The notes under the pieces are model-generated. The model saw nothing but the letters and a program-made list of their open reading frames with translations, ran no database searches and was not told where the DNA came from. From NCBI GenBank assembly GCA_013298595.1, contig JAAFIG010000028.1, positions 1 through 63,992 on the forward strand: DNA of 63,992 bases, in the 5' to 3' direction. This document shows positions 9,341 through 18,571 of the stretch, piece by piece. Source of the stretch: Deinococcales bacterium. GTDB taxonomy: Bacteria; Deinococcota; Deinococci; Deinococcales; JAAFIG01. Position numbers and translations under genes: made by a program. The first letter of the stretch is position 1, and each line of letters opens with the position of its first letter.

Positions 9341-12300
9341 ATGAACTCATTAATTAAATTTTCGTTAAAAAACTCGAGCGTGCTGGTGTTGGTTGTGGTG
9401 CTGATTACCATGGCAGGTATTTTTACCAGCCTGAATATCAAACAAGAATTACTGCCTGATATTCGTTTCCCAGTGATTACCGTTATTACACCATACCCAT
9501 TGGCTGGTCCAGAAATTGTTGAATCACAAGTCACTCGTCCAATCGAAACGGCTTTACAAGGTATTGCCGATTTAGAAAGTTTATCCAGCACCAGCAGCCC
9601 AAATGTTTCGGTAGTGGTGCTCAGTTTTTCTTTTAATGCCAATTTGCGTGAAAAAGAATCACAAATTCAACAAGCTGTTAATCGCGCCCGAGGTACATTC
9701 CCCGAAGGTGTTCAAGACAGTAACGTCAGTGCGATTCGTTTTGGTGATGCCCCAGTGGTACGCCTTGCACTCTCGAGTAATATTCCAATTACAGAATTAA
9801 AACAACGCGTAGATGCCAGAGTTTTACCAAAACTCGAGGGCTTAGCAGGTGTTTCTCGAGTGGATGTCACAGGTGCGCCCAAAGCCCAAGTGCGAATTAC
9901 CTTAGATGACCAAAAAATGACCAAATACAAACTTGATGCCAACAGCATCAACCAAGCCTTGCGTGCCTCAAGTTTAGCCTTTCCTGTTGGTAGTGTCCAA
10001 GACGGTGGCTTAAATGTACCAGTGAAACTTGATAGTGTTGCCACCACAGTTGCCTCCTTAGCAGGTGTGGTTGTGACGGCTCAACCCGATCAAAAAGAAA
10101 TCGAAAAAATTTCAAAATCAGCTCGAGAAGCAGCTGTAGCAGCGGCTCGAGCCCAAGCCCAAGCGTTACAGGGCATCGCTAAATTAGCTACCACAGCTTT
10201 ACAAACTGCTGGACAAGCCGCTGGTTTAGCAGGTCAAGCGATTGGTCAAGCGGGCGCAGCTCGAGGTATCGCTACAGGTGCGGCTGCTGCCGCAGGACAA
10301 GCATTAGGTCAGGCGGGTGCAGCTAGGGGTATTGCGACAGGTGCTGCGGCTGCGGCTGGTCAAGCAGCTCAATTAGCAGGTCAAGCCATTGGTAAAGCCA
10401 GTGCTGCGGATGCAAAAGCGGCTGCTGCTTTAAAAGCAGCCCAAACAGCAGGTCAACAACCACCTGCTACTCAACCACCAACTGATGGTCAAGCACCAAG
10501 CAGTACGATGCCTCCAGTTGGTGCTGTGCCCCCTGCTGGTGAACCACCTGCTGGTTTTCAAATGCCAAATGGTGCAACAGGTCAACCACCAGCTGGTATA
10601 CAAATTCCCAGTGGTGCAATTGGTCAACCACCAAGTGGTTTTCAAATGCCCAGTGGGTCACAACCACCTGCTGGTTTGCAAATACCAACAGGTACAACAG
10701 CCCAAATTCCGAGTGGCTCGAGTTTCCAACTACCTTCAGGCGGTGTAAGTGCCCCAACTGGTAGCGCACCAAGTTTTAGTAGTGGTGGCGCACCGAGTGG
10801 TTTTTCTGGCAGCGCACCCAGTGGTTTTGGTACAGGCTCGAGTTTTGCAGGTACCAGCAGTGGTGCATCAGGTGTGAAATTAATTCCTGTTACCCTTGCC
10901 GAAATTGCTAAAATCGAATTGACCACCGAAGATCCAAAATCCTACACCCGCTTAAATGGTGTTAATGCGGTTGGTTTAAGTGTTTTTAAAACCCAACAAG
11001 GTAACACCTTAACGGTTGCCGATTTAGTCAAAGAAAAACTTCCTGAACTCGAGAAAGCTTTGAATGGCAAAATTACCATTCTGTCTGACCAAGGCGAACC
11101 AATTGCTAAGGGTGTAGAGGCATTGTTAAAAGAAGGTGCATTGGGTGGTTTATTTGCGGTGCTAATCGTATTGATTTTTCTTAGGAATGTTCGTAGCACC
11201 TTAATTACAGCCATTTCGATTCCACTTTCGATTCTGGTTGGTTTGTTATTTCTTGGCGCACAAGGTTTTACATTGAATGTATTAACACTGGGTGGGCTTG
11301 CGATTGCGATTGGTCGGGTTATAGATGATGCCATTGTGGTCATCGAAAATATTTATCACCGACTTGCCAACGGCGATGCCCCACTCAAAGCAGCTTACGA
11401 AGGTGCTCGAGAAGTGGTCGTGCCAATTACAGCCAGTACCATCACCACAGTCGCTGTGTTCTTACCATTGGCATTTGTGGGTGGCATTGCAGGCGAATTC
11501 TTCCGACCACTGGCATTAGCTGTAACCTACTCGATTCTAGCAAGTTTGATTGTGGCATTTACAGTCATTCCGTTATTCTCGAGTATTTTCTTAAAAACAG
11601 CTCCACAGGAAGAAAAAGAAGATTGGTTTGTGCGCGGGTATCGCAACGCAATTACTTGGGCAACAGGGCATAAAGCCATTGTGCTTGGTGTAGCTGTGCT
11701 ACTGCTGATTGGTACAAGTGCTTTGGTCAGTGGTATTCCTACCAATTTTGTTGGCGGTGGCGAAGCCACCAGCGCTGAGGTCAGTGTTAAATTCAAAGAT
11801 GGTACTCGTTTAGCTCGAATTAACGAAGCCAGCAAATTGCTCGAAGCCAAACTCGAGGGTATTCGTAAAGCAGGTCAGATTAAATCATTCCAAACGGTGA
11901 TTGGTACCTCGAGTGGGGCGTTTTCATTCCTAGGTGGTGGCGGTGGTGGTGCCACAGCTAACTTTACAGTGCTTCCAGGCGAAGAGAATGGTCGCAAAAT
12001 TAACATCCGTAAAATTCTTGTGCCATTACTCGAGAAAGAACTCAAAGGTATTGTGGCAAACACCGAACTCAGTGTGCAAGCAGGCGCTGGTGGCGGCGGA
12101 TTTTCACAGAATTTAGAAGTGCAAATCCAAGCTGCTGACACAAAAACATTGCGCTCAGCCACTGAACAAGTGCTGGCAGCCGCTAAAAAAGTGACAGAAG
12201 TTCGTAATGCCTCGAGTAACCTTGATGCGGTTAATCCAGAATTTGTGGTGCGGGTCAATCAGAAAAAAGCCTATGAAAAAGGCATTATTCCTGTGGCAGT

Positions 12301-13237
12301 GGGTGGCACTGTACGCCAAGCCCTACAAGGCTCACAAAGTATTACCTTAACTGTCAACGACCGAGCTGTCGAAGTGTTACTGACTGCCCCTCGAGGTTCG
12401 TACCAAACACTCGAGGCACTGAAAAAACTCAAACTCCGTCCAATCAGTGGTGGCGATAGCATTCGTCTTGAAGAAGTAGCCAGTGTCACCCAAGAACCAG
12501 CCCCCTCGAGTGTGCGGCGTATCAATGGTGAACGTACAGCTGTTGTGACAATGGAACCCGCTGGTAACAATGTTGGTGCTAGTACCCAAAAACTGACCGA
12601 AGCTGTTACAGCCCTGACCTTACCCGAAGGTGCAACTTGGAAAATTGGTGGAGTCAGTGCTAACCAAGCTGAATCGTTTAAATCGCTGGGTGTAGCAATT
12701 CTGGCAGCCATTGCTTTGGTGTACGTGATTATGGTGGCAACTTTCCGTAGCTTATTAACCCCATTTTTACTGCTTGCCTCAATCCCATTGGTGGTGATTG
12801 GTGCCTTCCCATTGTTATTTATCACCCAAACCCCGATTGACTTAGCTGTCTTTTTTGGCTTCCTACTACTGGTAGGTATTGTTGTCACTAACGCCATTGT
12901 ACTGATAGACCTTGTAGACACCCTGCAAGAAAAAGGCATGGAATTACGCACTGCTATCATCGAAGGTGGCTCGAGACGAGTCCGACCAATTGTCATGACT
13001 GCTTTCACCACCATTCTGGCATTGTTACCAGCCGCCCTTGAGTTATTCGGAGCCAGCAGCGGCATTGTTGGTAAACCACTGGCACTCACTGTTATTGGTG
13101 GTTTAACAGCCAGTACATTCCTGACCTTATTTGTTGTACCAGCCCTGTACTTAACTGTGTACGGTAGACGCAAAAGCAAAAGCTCGGCAGCTCGAGCCGC
13201 TAAACAACAGCAAATGCTCGAGGTTTTTGGCGATTGA
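9341..13237 (+). CDS. RND efflux pump inner-membrane subunit with a large low-complexity insert
   Basis: A proton-driven exporter of the AcrB/MMPL superfamily, 1298 residues against the usual 1020-1060. The start at 9341 is set by GGAG ten bases upstream. N-terminal TM1 is followed by the porter segment ELLPDIRFPVITVITPYPLAGP, the central membrane block (GGLFAVLIVLIFLRN, IGRVIDDAIVVIENIYHR, PITASTITTVAVFLPLAF) and the second block ending GGSRRVRPIVMTAFTTILALLP. The key Asp pair in TM4 is seen as DDAIVV. Residues about 250-510 are an Ala/Gln-rich helical tract with a duplicated QAGAARGIATGAAAAAGQA unit, then a Pro/Gly/Ser tract of PPAGxQxP repeats, inserted in the first porter loop. No adaptor or outer-membrane channel gene is adjacent. 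Probably controlled by the preceding MarR. Confidence 0.92.
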   Translation: MNSLIKFSLKNSSVLVLVVVLITMAGIFTSLNIKQELLPDIRFPVITVITPYPLAGPEIVESQVTRPIETALQGIADLESLSSTSSPNVSVVVLSFSFNANLREKESQIQQAVNRARGTFPEGVQDSNVSAIRFGDAPVVRLALSSNIPITELKQRVDARVLPKLEGLAGVSRVDVTGAPKAQVRITLDDQKMTKYKLDANSINQALRASSLAFPVGSVQDGGLNVPVKLDSVATTVASLAGVVVTAQPDQKEIEKISKSAREAAVAAARAQAQALQGIAKLATTALQTAGQAAGLAGQAIGQAGAARGIATGAAAAAGQALGQAGAARGIATGAAAAAGQAAQLAGQAIGKASAADAKAAAALKAAQTAGQQPPATQPPTDGQAPSSTMPPVGAVPPAGEPPAGFQMPNGATGQPPAGIQIPSGAIGQPPSGFQMPSGSQPPAGLQIPTGTTAQIPSGSSFQLPSGGVSAPTGSAPSFSSGGAPSGFSGSAPSGFGTGSSFAGTSSGASGVKLIPVTLAEIAKIELTTEDPKSYTRLNGVNAVGLSVFKTQQGNTLTVADLVKEKLPELEKALNGKITILSDQGEPIAKGVEALLKEGALGGLFAVLIVLIFLRNVRSTLITAISIPLSILVGLLFLGAQGFTLNVLTLGGLAIAIGRVIDDAIVVIENIYHRLANGDAPLKAAYEGAREVVVPITASTITTVAVFLPLAFVGGIAGEFFRPLALAVTYSILASLIVAFTVIPLFSSIFLKTAPQEEKEDWFVRGYRNAITWATGHKAIVLGVAVLLLIGTSALVSGIPTNFVGGGEATSAEVSVKFKDGTRLARINEASKLLEAKLEGIRKAGQIKSFQTVIGTSSGAFSFLGGGGGGATANFTVLPGEENGRKINIRKILVPLLEKELKGIVANTELSVQAGAGGGGFSQNLEVQIQAADTKTLRSATEQVLAAAKKVTEVRNASSNLDAVNPEFVVRVNQKKAYEKGIIPVAVGGTVRQALQGSQSITLTVNDRAVEVLLTAPRGSYQTLEALKKLKLRPISGGDSIRLEEVASVTQEPAPSSVRRINGERTAVVTMEPAGNNVGASTQKLTEAVTALTLPEGATWKIGGVSANQAESFKSLGVAILAAIALVYVIMVATFRSLLTPFLLLASIPLVVIGAFPLLFITQTPIDLAVFFGFLLLVGIVVTNAIVLIDLVDTLQEKGMELRTAIIEGGSRRVRPIVMTAFTTILALLPAALELFGASSGIVGKPLALTVIGGLTASTFLTLFVVPALYLTVYGRRKSKSSAARAAKQQQMLEVFGD

Positions 13238-13284
13238 AACATATGTTAAGCGTAGCGTGACAGTTCCTTGGTACAATGCAGCGA

Positions 13285-14979
13285 ATGAAGTTACGCACTA
13301 AAACCATTATCACTGTGAGTATTGGCGTTTTTTTGCTGATACTCACAGTCTATGGTTTGTTAGCACAACAAACTTTGCAAGCTGCTGAGAAGCTCGAGCA
13401 AAGCGAACTGAGTCGTAACATGGTGCGTGCTAAGAATGCAGTGCTGAATGAACTCCGACAATTACAAACAATTACTCTCGATTGGGGAGTCTACGATGAT
13501 GCTTACGATTATGCTCGAGGACGCAACCCCGATTTTGAATTTACCAGCTTAGTTGGTACTGCGTTATCTGTCATAGATATTGATTACGCAATTATTCAAA
13601 ATACCCAAAACCAAGTCCTGATTTCGCGCCGCCGTACCAACACAGGAGCTTACGAAAGTGGTGTTGGTAACCTTGAATCAATGCTCGAGCCAAGCCAATG
13701 GGTTTGGAAACAACGAGGACGTTTTATTGTTGATTATGGTATTGTTTACGTTAATCAACAATTATTTTTTATTGCCCAAACCCCAATTATTCCAGCCAGC
13801 TCAGTGCAAGAACCTTCTGGCAAACTGACTTTTGTTCGCAAATTTGATCTTGTAACGCTTGCCCAAATCGAAGAACTCGCCCAAATGGATATTCGTGTCT
13901 ACCAAGACCAAAATGTAGACTCCAATCCACTCGAGCAAAAAGCTGGCAAAGGTTTACGTAACGGACAGCAAAATGTTTTCTTACCAAGCGATGAAAATAA
14001 TCTTCTGGGTTTTACCCAACTGGCGGCTACACAAAAAAATGGCATTTTAATGTTACAAGTCGAAAACCCACGTAACGTTTATCGTAATGCTATCGAAAGT
14101 ACACAACGCTTAGCTTGGTCGTCCTTACTGATCGGTATTCTGGTTATCGCTTTAATTCTGGCATTACTTGAATTTGGCATCCTCTCGAGACTCACAGGAT
14201 TACACCGAGACCTGACAGCAGTTGCTGCGATTGGCGATACTGCACAACGCGTCAATATCCGTGGCACAGACGAAATTGCCGACCTTGCCACACAAATTAA
14301 TGCTGGACTGAGCCGCATCGAAGAAACCCAAATTCGTAGTGTGCAACTCGAGTCCAGATTGCAACGCCTCCGCAATGTCGAACTCGAAGCGAACCTCGAA
14401 GCTACTCGCTTAGAACTCTTTGAACGCCTCGCTCGAGTTGCCGAATTCCGTGATAACGAAACTTCTTTGCACACCAGCCGAGTAGGGGATCTTGCCGCAG
14501 AAATAGCTGCTCATATTGGCATGGGCGACCTCGAAGTCGAACGTATTCGTTATGCTGCAAGGTTGCACGACATTGGCAAAATAGCCATTCCAGATTCAAT
14601 CCTTTTTAAACCCGCCACTTTAGAACGCGAAGAATGGACACTGATGCAAAGCCACGCAGCCTTAGGTGCACAAATGCTTGAAGGGAGCGGTTCACCATTA
14701 CTCGAGATGGCACAACTGATCGCTATGACCCACCATGAGCGCTGGGATGGCAGTGGCTACCCACGCAACCTGGAGCGTCAAGATATTCCATTGGTTGGCA
14801 GAATTGTTGGTGTTGCCGACACCTTCGACGCACTCATCAGCCCACGACCCTACAAAAAAGCTTGGACTCGAGAAGCAGCCATTACAGAAATCATAAAAGA
14901 ACGCGATAAACTCTTCGACCCTGTGATTGTAGATGCCTTACTGCAAATCTTGCCAAAATTTGAAAGCCAAAAAACATGA
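13285..14979 (+). CDS. CHASE4-HAMP-HD-GYP cyclic-di-GMP phosphodiesterase
   Basis: A membrane receptor that should hydrolyse cyclic-di-GMP. Layout: TM1 (about 8-27), a periplasmic CHASE4-type sensor (about 35-250, with TLDWGVYDDAYDYA), TM2 (about 270-290), HAMP (about 290-345), a short coiled coil, then HD-GYP (about 375-560) with RLHDIGKIAIPD, MTHHERWDGSGYP and VGVADTFDAL. The HD and GYP residues are intact, so activity is expected. I chose the ATG at 13285 because TACAAT ends seven bases upstream; the ATG at 13276 overlaps that box. A 121-residue gene is coupled downstream through an ATGA overlap. Confidence 0.92.
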   Translation: MKLRTKTIITVSIGVFLLILTVYGLLAQQTLQAAEKLEQSELSRNMVRAKNAVLNELRQLQTITLDWGVYDDAYDYARGRNPDFEFTSLVGTALSVIDIDYAIIQNTQNQVLISRRRTNTGAYESGVGNLESMLEPSQWVWKQRGRFIVDYGIVYVNQQLFFIAQTPIIPASSVQEPSGKLTFVRKFDLVTLAQIEELAQMDIRVYQDQNVDSNPLEQKAGKGLRNGQQNVFLPSDENNLLGFTQLAATQKNGILMLQVENPRNVYRNAIESTQRLAWSSLLIGILVIALILALLEFGILSRLTGLHRDLTAVAAIGDTAQRVNIRGTDEIADLATQINAGLSRIEETQIRSVQLESRLQRLRNVELEANLEATRLELFERLARVAEFRDNETSLHTSRVGDLAAEIAAHIGMGDLEVERIRYAARLHDIGKIAIPDSILFKPATLEREEWTLMQSHAALGAQMLEGSGSPLLEMAQLIAMTHHERWDGSGYPRNLERQDIPLVGRIVGVADTFDALISPRPYKKAWTREAAITEIIKERDKLFDPVIVDALLQILPKFESQKT

Positions 14980-15341
14980 AACCACGCTTTACTCACGGCA
15001 CTGAACTCGATGCTTACCTTGTTTTTACTCAACCACAACTTGTAAACAGTATCAAAAACCCAATCCCAGATTGTAACCTCGAGCACTACCCAGAAAACCC
15101 AAGCCACACTCGAGCCATTCGCATTTACGGCGACACCGCCCACCAAAACGCACTCGAAACACTCCAAACTTTACTCGAGAACAACACCATTCGCTGGGTT
15201 GAACTTGGCATGCGAGGCTATGCCATGATGGAAGGCAAACGCGAATACCGACCTTGGCGCAAAAATATTCATTTAACTCGAGCTGCGTTTCTGGCATTGA
15301 CGGTTGTTGAAGCCGAAACCCGTTATCACGCACCACTTTGA
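14976..15341 (+). CDS. Small protein of unknown function, coupled to the HD-GYP gene
   Basis: A 121-residue soluble protein without signal or membrane segment. It is hydrophilic and basic towards its end (MMEGKREYRPWRKNIHLTRAAF). I recognise no family. Its ATG overlaps the TGA of the HD-GYP gene (ATGA), which argues for co-translation and possibly a related role. Its own stop overlaps a possible TTG start of the following frame. Confidence 0.65.
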   Translation: MKPRFTHGTELDAYLVFTQPQLVNSIKNPIPDCNLEHYPENPSHTRAIRIYGDTAHQNALETLQTLLENNTIRWVELGMRGYAMMEGKREYRPWRKNIHLTRAAFLALTVVEAETRYHAPL

Positions 15342-15538
15342 ATACGCCAAAAAGCGCATTGCTTGTCAAACAAAAACACGTTACGCTCACACTCCAAGCT
15401 CGAGAGCACCACGAAAATCACTTGAACCAAAAAAAAGCCAATTGCCAAAAGCCAGAGCGCCACCACAAACCAAATTCTCGATTCACCAAAGCACTCCAAA
15501 CGAGTTCATGGTCTCGAGCAAAAAATCATGCTTACAAC

Positions 15539-15778
15539 ATGTTCAAATGCCACATTTGCGGTAACAGCATAACAAGCAACACACCTGCCAAACGAATTGT
15601 TCTTGAAACTCGAGAACATGTTTTTCCACCAAGAAAAAAAGTGCATCTGATTCCTGAACATAAACGCAGCAAGAAAAAAACGGCACCAGACTACGCTGAT
15701 GACCCAGGCGGTAAAGGTACACAAATTGTGCGAGAAGCCTTAGTCTGTCCTGAATGTGCGGCAAAAACACGAATCTAG
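15539..15778 (+). CDS. Small zinc-ribbon-like protein
   Basis: A 79-residue protein with two CxxC pairs, CHIC near the N-terminus and CPEC near the C-terminus, which probably bind one zinc. Between them is a basic stretch (RKKVHLIPEHKRSKKK) and GGKGTQIVREALVC. I chose the ATG at 15539, as the first cysteine pair then sits at the N-terminus as in other small ribbons. The frame is open back to a TTG at 15338, but that extension (His/Lys/Asn/Gln rich) has no visible domain and may be spurious. Function unknown; nucleic-acid contact is possible. Confidence 0.6.
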   Translation: MFKCHICGNSITSNTPAKRIVLETREHVFPPRKKVHLIPEHKRSKKKTAPDYADDPGGKGTQIVREALVCPECAAKTRI

Positions 15779-15780
15779 AC

Positions 15781-15817
15781 AAAAAAGGGCGAACCTTATG
15801 TTCGCCCTACGGTTTTT
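15781..15817. terminator. Bidirectional terminator between the zinc-ribbon gene and sufD
   Basis: Stem AGGGCGAAC-cttat-GTTCGCCCT with A6 on the left and T5 on the right, serving the convergent transcripts. It also matches the GTAGGG hairpin design when read on the minus strand. Confidence 0.8.
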
Positions 15818-15823
15818 GGTCAA

Positions 15824-17212
15824 TTACTTCTCGTCGGTTTCGATACGATTAAAGCCCTTAGGCGCACCAACCTTATTGGCTATTACTTCCTCGAGATACT
15901 TCACCACGTTTTTCAGCGGCACACGATTCAGCACATCCTCGAGAAAGGCTGTGACCAGCATTTTCTCAGCAATCGGACGAGTGATGCCTCTCGAGCGAAG
16001 GTAAAACAATTCTTGTTCATCCACTGGCGCGGTGGTGCTGCCGTGACTGCAACGCACATCGTTGGCGTTAATCTCGAGTTGCGGCACACTGTCCGAACGG
16101 GCTTCATCGGAAAGCAGCAATGTGCGGTTCTTCTGGTACGCATCGGTTTTTTGGGCATTGAGTTCAACTTTAATTAGCCCGCTAAACACGCCTCGAGCCT
16201 GATCTGCTAACACACCTTTGAACAATAAATCCGAGTGTGCCCTTGGCATAATGTGATGCTGCAAAGTTTGCTGATCGAAATGCTGATCTTTATCAGCAAA
16301 GTAAATTGCTAACATTTCCGAACTCGAGTTGGTCTGCAAAGCACTTTGCACTTCGGTACGCGATAAACTCGAACCCATTGTCACATACAAACTATTCAAA
16401 GTCGCATCAGACTCGAGATTTGATTTGATACGCTGAATATGGGTGACACCACGACCCCAGTTTTGAATTGCCACGTAACGCAAATTTGCACCTTTGGCAA
16501 GGAATAATTCGACCACACCAAAATTTGCGCTTTTCAAATCAGGGCTATCCTGCTCGTCAATATACGTAACCTTGGCATTCTCCTCGAGCACTACCAAAGT
16601 CCGCGAAGCCACAAAAGCACCGTCCTGCTCGAGATAACGAAAACCACCAAGTGGTAACTCGAGTTCGACATTCTTAGGCACATACAAGAAAAAACCGTTT
16701 TCCCAAATAGCCGCGTTCAAAGCTGTGAACTTATCTTCATCCAAATGCGGAATGTGCTCGTAACGCTCGAGAGCAAGGGCGCTAGGGTCTGGGTATGCCG
16801 CGCCAACCACACTGTACAAATACTTCTGAACAAGGTCTGGGTGACTCGAGACAGCCGTTTTCAAATCCGTAAAAATAACGCCTTTTTTCTCGAGTTCGCT
16901 TGGTACATCCGAGTAAATAACCGAATTACCAGACAGCACAATTCGCCCCGCCGCATCGGTGCTACTTAGGCGATCACGAATTTTTTCTGGCAAAGCCTCG
17001 AGACTCGAGATTGGATTAACTGCATTGGCAGGTGCAAAATTCTCTGGCTTGAAACGGCGCAGATTTGTGTACTTCCATGCTTCGACTGCTGTGGTTGGCA
17101 CAGCACGATCATTGTAAATCTCGAGGGCTTTAGCTCGAGCCTCGAGCAACCACGCAGGTTCGGCACGGTCAGGGAGGGTAGTGAATGGGGATTGAGTGGT
17201 TAATTGGGTCAT
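15824..17212 (-). CDS. sufD: SufD, Fe-S cluster assembly scaffold subunit
   Basis: Part of the SufBCD complex that builds Fe-S clusters on a scaffold in the cytoplasm. The 462-residue protein has the SufD N-terminal helical part (AEPAWLLEARAKALEIYNDR, EAWKYTNLRRF) and the SufB/D beta-helix core ending ANDVRCSHGSTTAPVDEQELFYLRSRGI, where the His of CSHG is a conserved SufD feature. The ATG at 17212 overlaps the stop of the upstream 138-residue gene. It is the last gene of the suf operon but is separated from sufB by about 1.4 kb of accessory genes. Confidence 0.95.
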   Translation of the reverse strand: MTQLTTQSPFTTLPDRAEPAWLLEARAKALEIYNDRAVPTTAVEAWKYTNLRRFKPENFAPANAVNPISSLEALPEKIRDRLSSTDAAGRIVLSGNSVIYSDVPSELEKKGVIFTDLKTAVSSHPDLVQKYLYSVVGAAYPDPSALALERYEHIPHLDEDKFTALNAAIWENGFFLYVPKNVELELPLGGFRYLEQDGAFVASRTLVVLEENAKVTYIDEQDSPDLKSANFGVVELFLAKGANLRYVAIQNWGRGVTHIQRIKSNLESDATLNSLYVTMGSSLSRTEVQSALQTNSSSEMLAIYFADKDQHFDQQTLQHHIMPRAHSDLLFKGVLADQARGVFSGLIKVELNAQKTDAYQKNRTLLLSDEARSDSVPQLEINANDVRCSHGSTTAPVDEQELFYLRSRGITRPIAEKMLVTAFLEDVLNRVPLKNVVKYLEEVIANKVGAPKGFNRIETDEK

Positions 17213-17625
17213 GATTCAGATTCTCCTGTAGTGTTTTTAGCTGAATAAAGTCGAAGATAAGCCATGTTTGATTTCGCTGGGGCAAGACGAAGTTCTTTTC
17301 GTAAGTTTTCACGCAACAAGTGAATGAGTGGATTCAAACTTGCACCTTTGTTTCCAGAAAACTCACTAATAAACTCTTTTGCAAGTTCGGCTTCTTGAGA
17401 AGTTCCAAACAATTGAATATCTGCCATTACTGCTTCAAACTCTTTTTTGTCTATTTCCTTGCGATTTGAATTTTTTTCTAATTTTTGAAACGCCTCTATT
17501 AAATATTTCGTTCTTAAATCTCGTATTTTATTGGCTCGATCTCTAGTCATAGTAAATAAATGGACAATTAGCCAGCCGAAAATACCTGCCGCAATCGTGA
17601 GTGCAAATTTCAGTGTATCATCCAT
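17209..17625 (-). CDS. Membrane-anchored protein of unknown function within the suf operon
   Basis: A 138-residue protein with one N-terminal membrane helix (LKFALTIAAGIFGWLIVHLF), then a charged helical cytoplasmic part rich in Lys and Glu. I recognise no family; the layout resembles small proteins of defence or phage islands with one helix and a coiled tail. It overlaps sufD by four bases, so it is translated together with sufD. With the VapBC pair upstream it looks like an insertion into the suf operon. Confidence 0.65.
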   Translation of the reverse strand: MDDTLKFALTIAAGIFGWLIVHLFTMTRDRANKIRDLRTKYLIEAFQKLEKNSNRKEIDKKEFEAVMADIQLFGTSQEAELAKEFISEFSGNKGASLNPLIHLLRENLRKELRLAPAKSNMAYLRLYSAKNTTGESES

Positions 17626-17688
17626 ACTTTGATTCCATTCATATCTAATAAATAACTTGTTCTCGAGCTTCAGTTCTAACCCATGTAG

Positions 17689-17705
17689 GATGGGCTTTGC
17701 CCATC
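17689..17705. repeat. Small palindromic intergenic repeat
   Basis: GATGGGC-ttt-GCCCATC, preceded by GTAG, between vapC and the next gene. A perfect inverted repeat without a clear T tract on either strand. Confidence 0.45.
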
Positions 17706-17755
17706 AACTTATACCCGACTATCTTCTATCCTCTTCTCGAGCTTTGGCGCTTGCT

Positions 17756-18160
17756 TTAAGTTCTTTCAATCCAATTCTCGAGTTTCAAACCTTTTATTCG
17801 ATCAAAGTGCTTTGAATTATCAGAAATAAGTGTTTCTCCTAAACTCATGGCAGTTGCAGCGATTAAAATATCATTGTCTTCAAGTTTTGTTCCCTTTTGT
17901 TTCAAATCCCACCAAATTTCGGATGCCACTTTGTATGTATGAAAGTCTGGAATAACCAATTCTAAATTATCTAAAAATTCTTCAAGAGTAGTTTTACGCT
18001 TCACAAATCTAGGGTCGAATGCGCCTCGTTGGAGTTCGTAGTAGGTGATTGCGGAAATGCCAAGAACTTCGCCGTGGTCAATTGCTTGGTCGTATTGCTC
18101 GAGTACAGAAAGTGATTTGCGTACTAGCGCACTAACAATGTTTGTATCAAGTATCAGCAC
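17756..18160 (-). CDS. VapC-type PIN-domain ribonuclease toxin
   Basis: A PIN nuclease of about 134 residues. VLILDTNIVSAL at the N-terminus gives the first acidic residue, EL in ISAITYYELQRG the second, and EDNDILIAATAMSLGETLISDN the last group (DxxIAAxA), so the Mg-binding site is complete. I chose the GTG at 18160, which has GGAG five bases upstream and gives the typical PIN N-terminus; an ATG at 18187 is the alternative. It overlaps the preceding small gene, as toxins and antitoxins often do. VapC toxins usually cleave tRNA or rRNA; the target here is unknown. Confidence 0.88.
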   Translation of the reverse strand: MLILDTNIVSALVRKSLSVLEQYDQAIDHGEVLGISAITYYELQRGAFDPRFVKRKTTLEEFLDNLELVIPDFHTYKVASEIWWDLKQKGTKLEDNDILIAATAMSLGETLISDNSKHFDRIKGLKLENWIERT

Positions 18161-18350
18161 GACTGCTCCATGGGTTTCGTTGTACATTTTCCATAAAAGC
18201 TGCTCGTTCCTCTTCAGTGCTTTCACCAAGTTCTCGAGCCAATCTTTTCAGGTTTTCTCGACGATGCTGTGCAAGAATACCCTGCAACCACTCGAGGTCT
18301 GCTTCGGTCATGGTTTCAATTTTTTGATGGAGCTGCTCTTTGATACTCAT
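18147..18350 (-). CDS. Probable VapB-type antitoxin
   Basis: A 67-residue, highly charged helical protein that starts MSIKEQLHQKIETMTEADLE, with GAGGTG as ribosome site seven bases before the ATG. It ends 14 bases inside vapC. No AbrB, RHH or Phd fold is obvious; the same helical style (a short N-terminal dimer helix, then KRLARELGESTEEERAAF) occurs in antitoxins paired with PIN toxins. Its role as antitoxin rests on position and size. Longer upstream frames are not supported. Confidence 0.75.
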   Translation of the reverse strand: MSIKEQLHQKIETMTEADLEWLQGILAQHRRENLKRLARELGESTEEERAAFMENVQRNPWSSRADT

Positions 18351-18571
18351 GGTTTCACCTCGTAATTCATTGTAAGGCTTTTGTATTTTTCTCGAGCTGT
18401 AGGAATCACTCAGATTGTGCGCTATCAGTTCTTGACATCTAGTAAATGATAAATTCAGCGGCGAGATTTCTTTATTGTTTTTACAGGGTAAACGCGAAAA
18501 TTTTTGTTGAAGGTAGGTTTCTTTTTCGTCAGAAAGGGGACGACCATTGTTCGTAACCGCCCCCATGAAAA

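Noticed and set aside
9712-13242. Large open frames opposite the RND gene
   Set aside because: They are antisense shadows of a clearly conserved gene with low-complexity repeats; no start signals.
15338-15538. TTG-started N-terminal extension of the zinc-ribbon protein
   Set aside because: Composition is unusual and without domain, and the CxxC core starts at the internal ATG; coupling through TTGA keeps a small chance.
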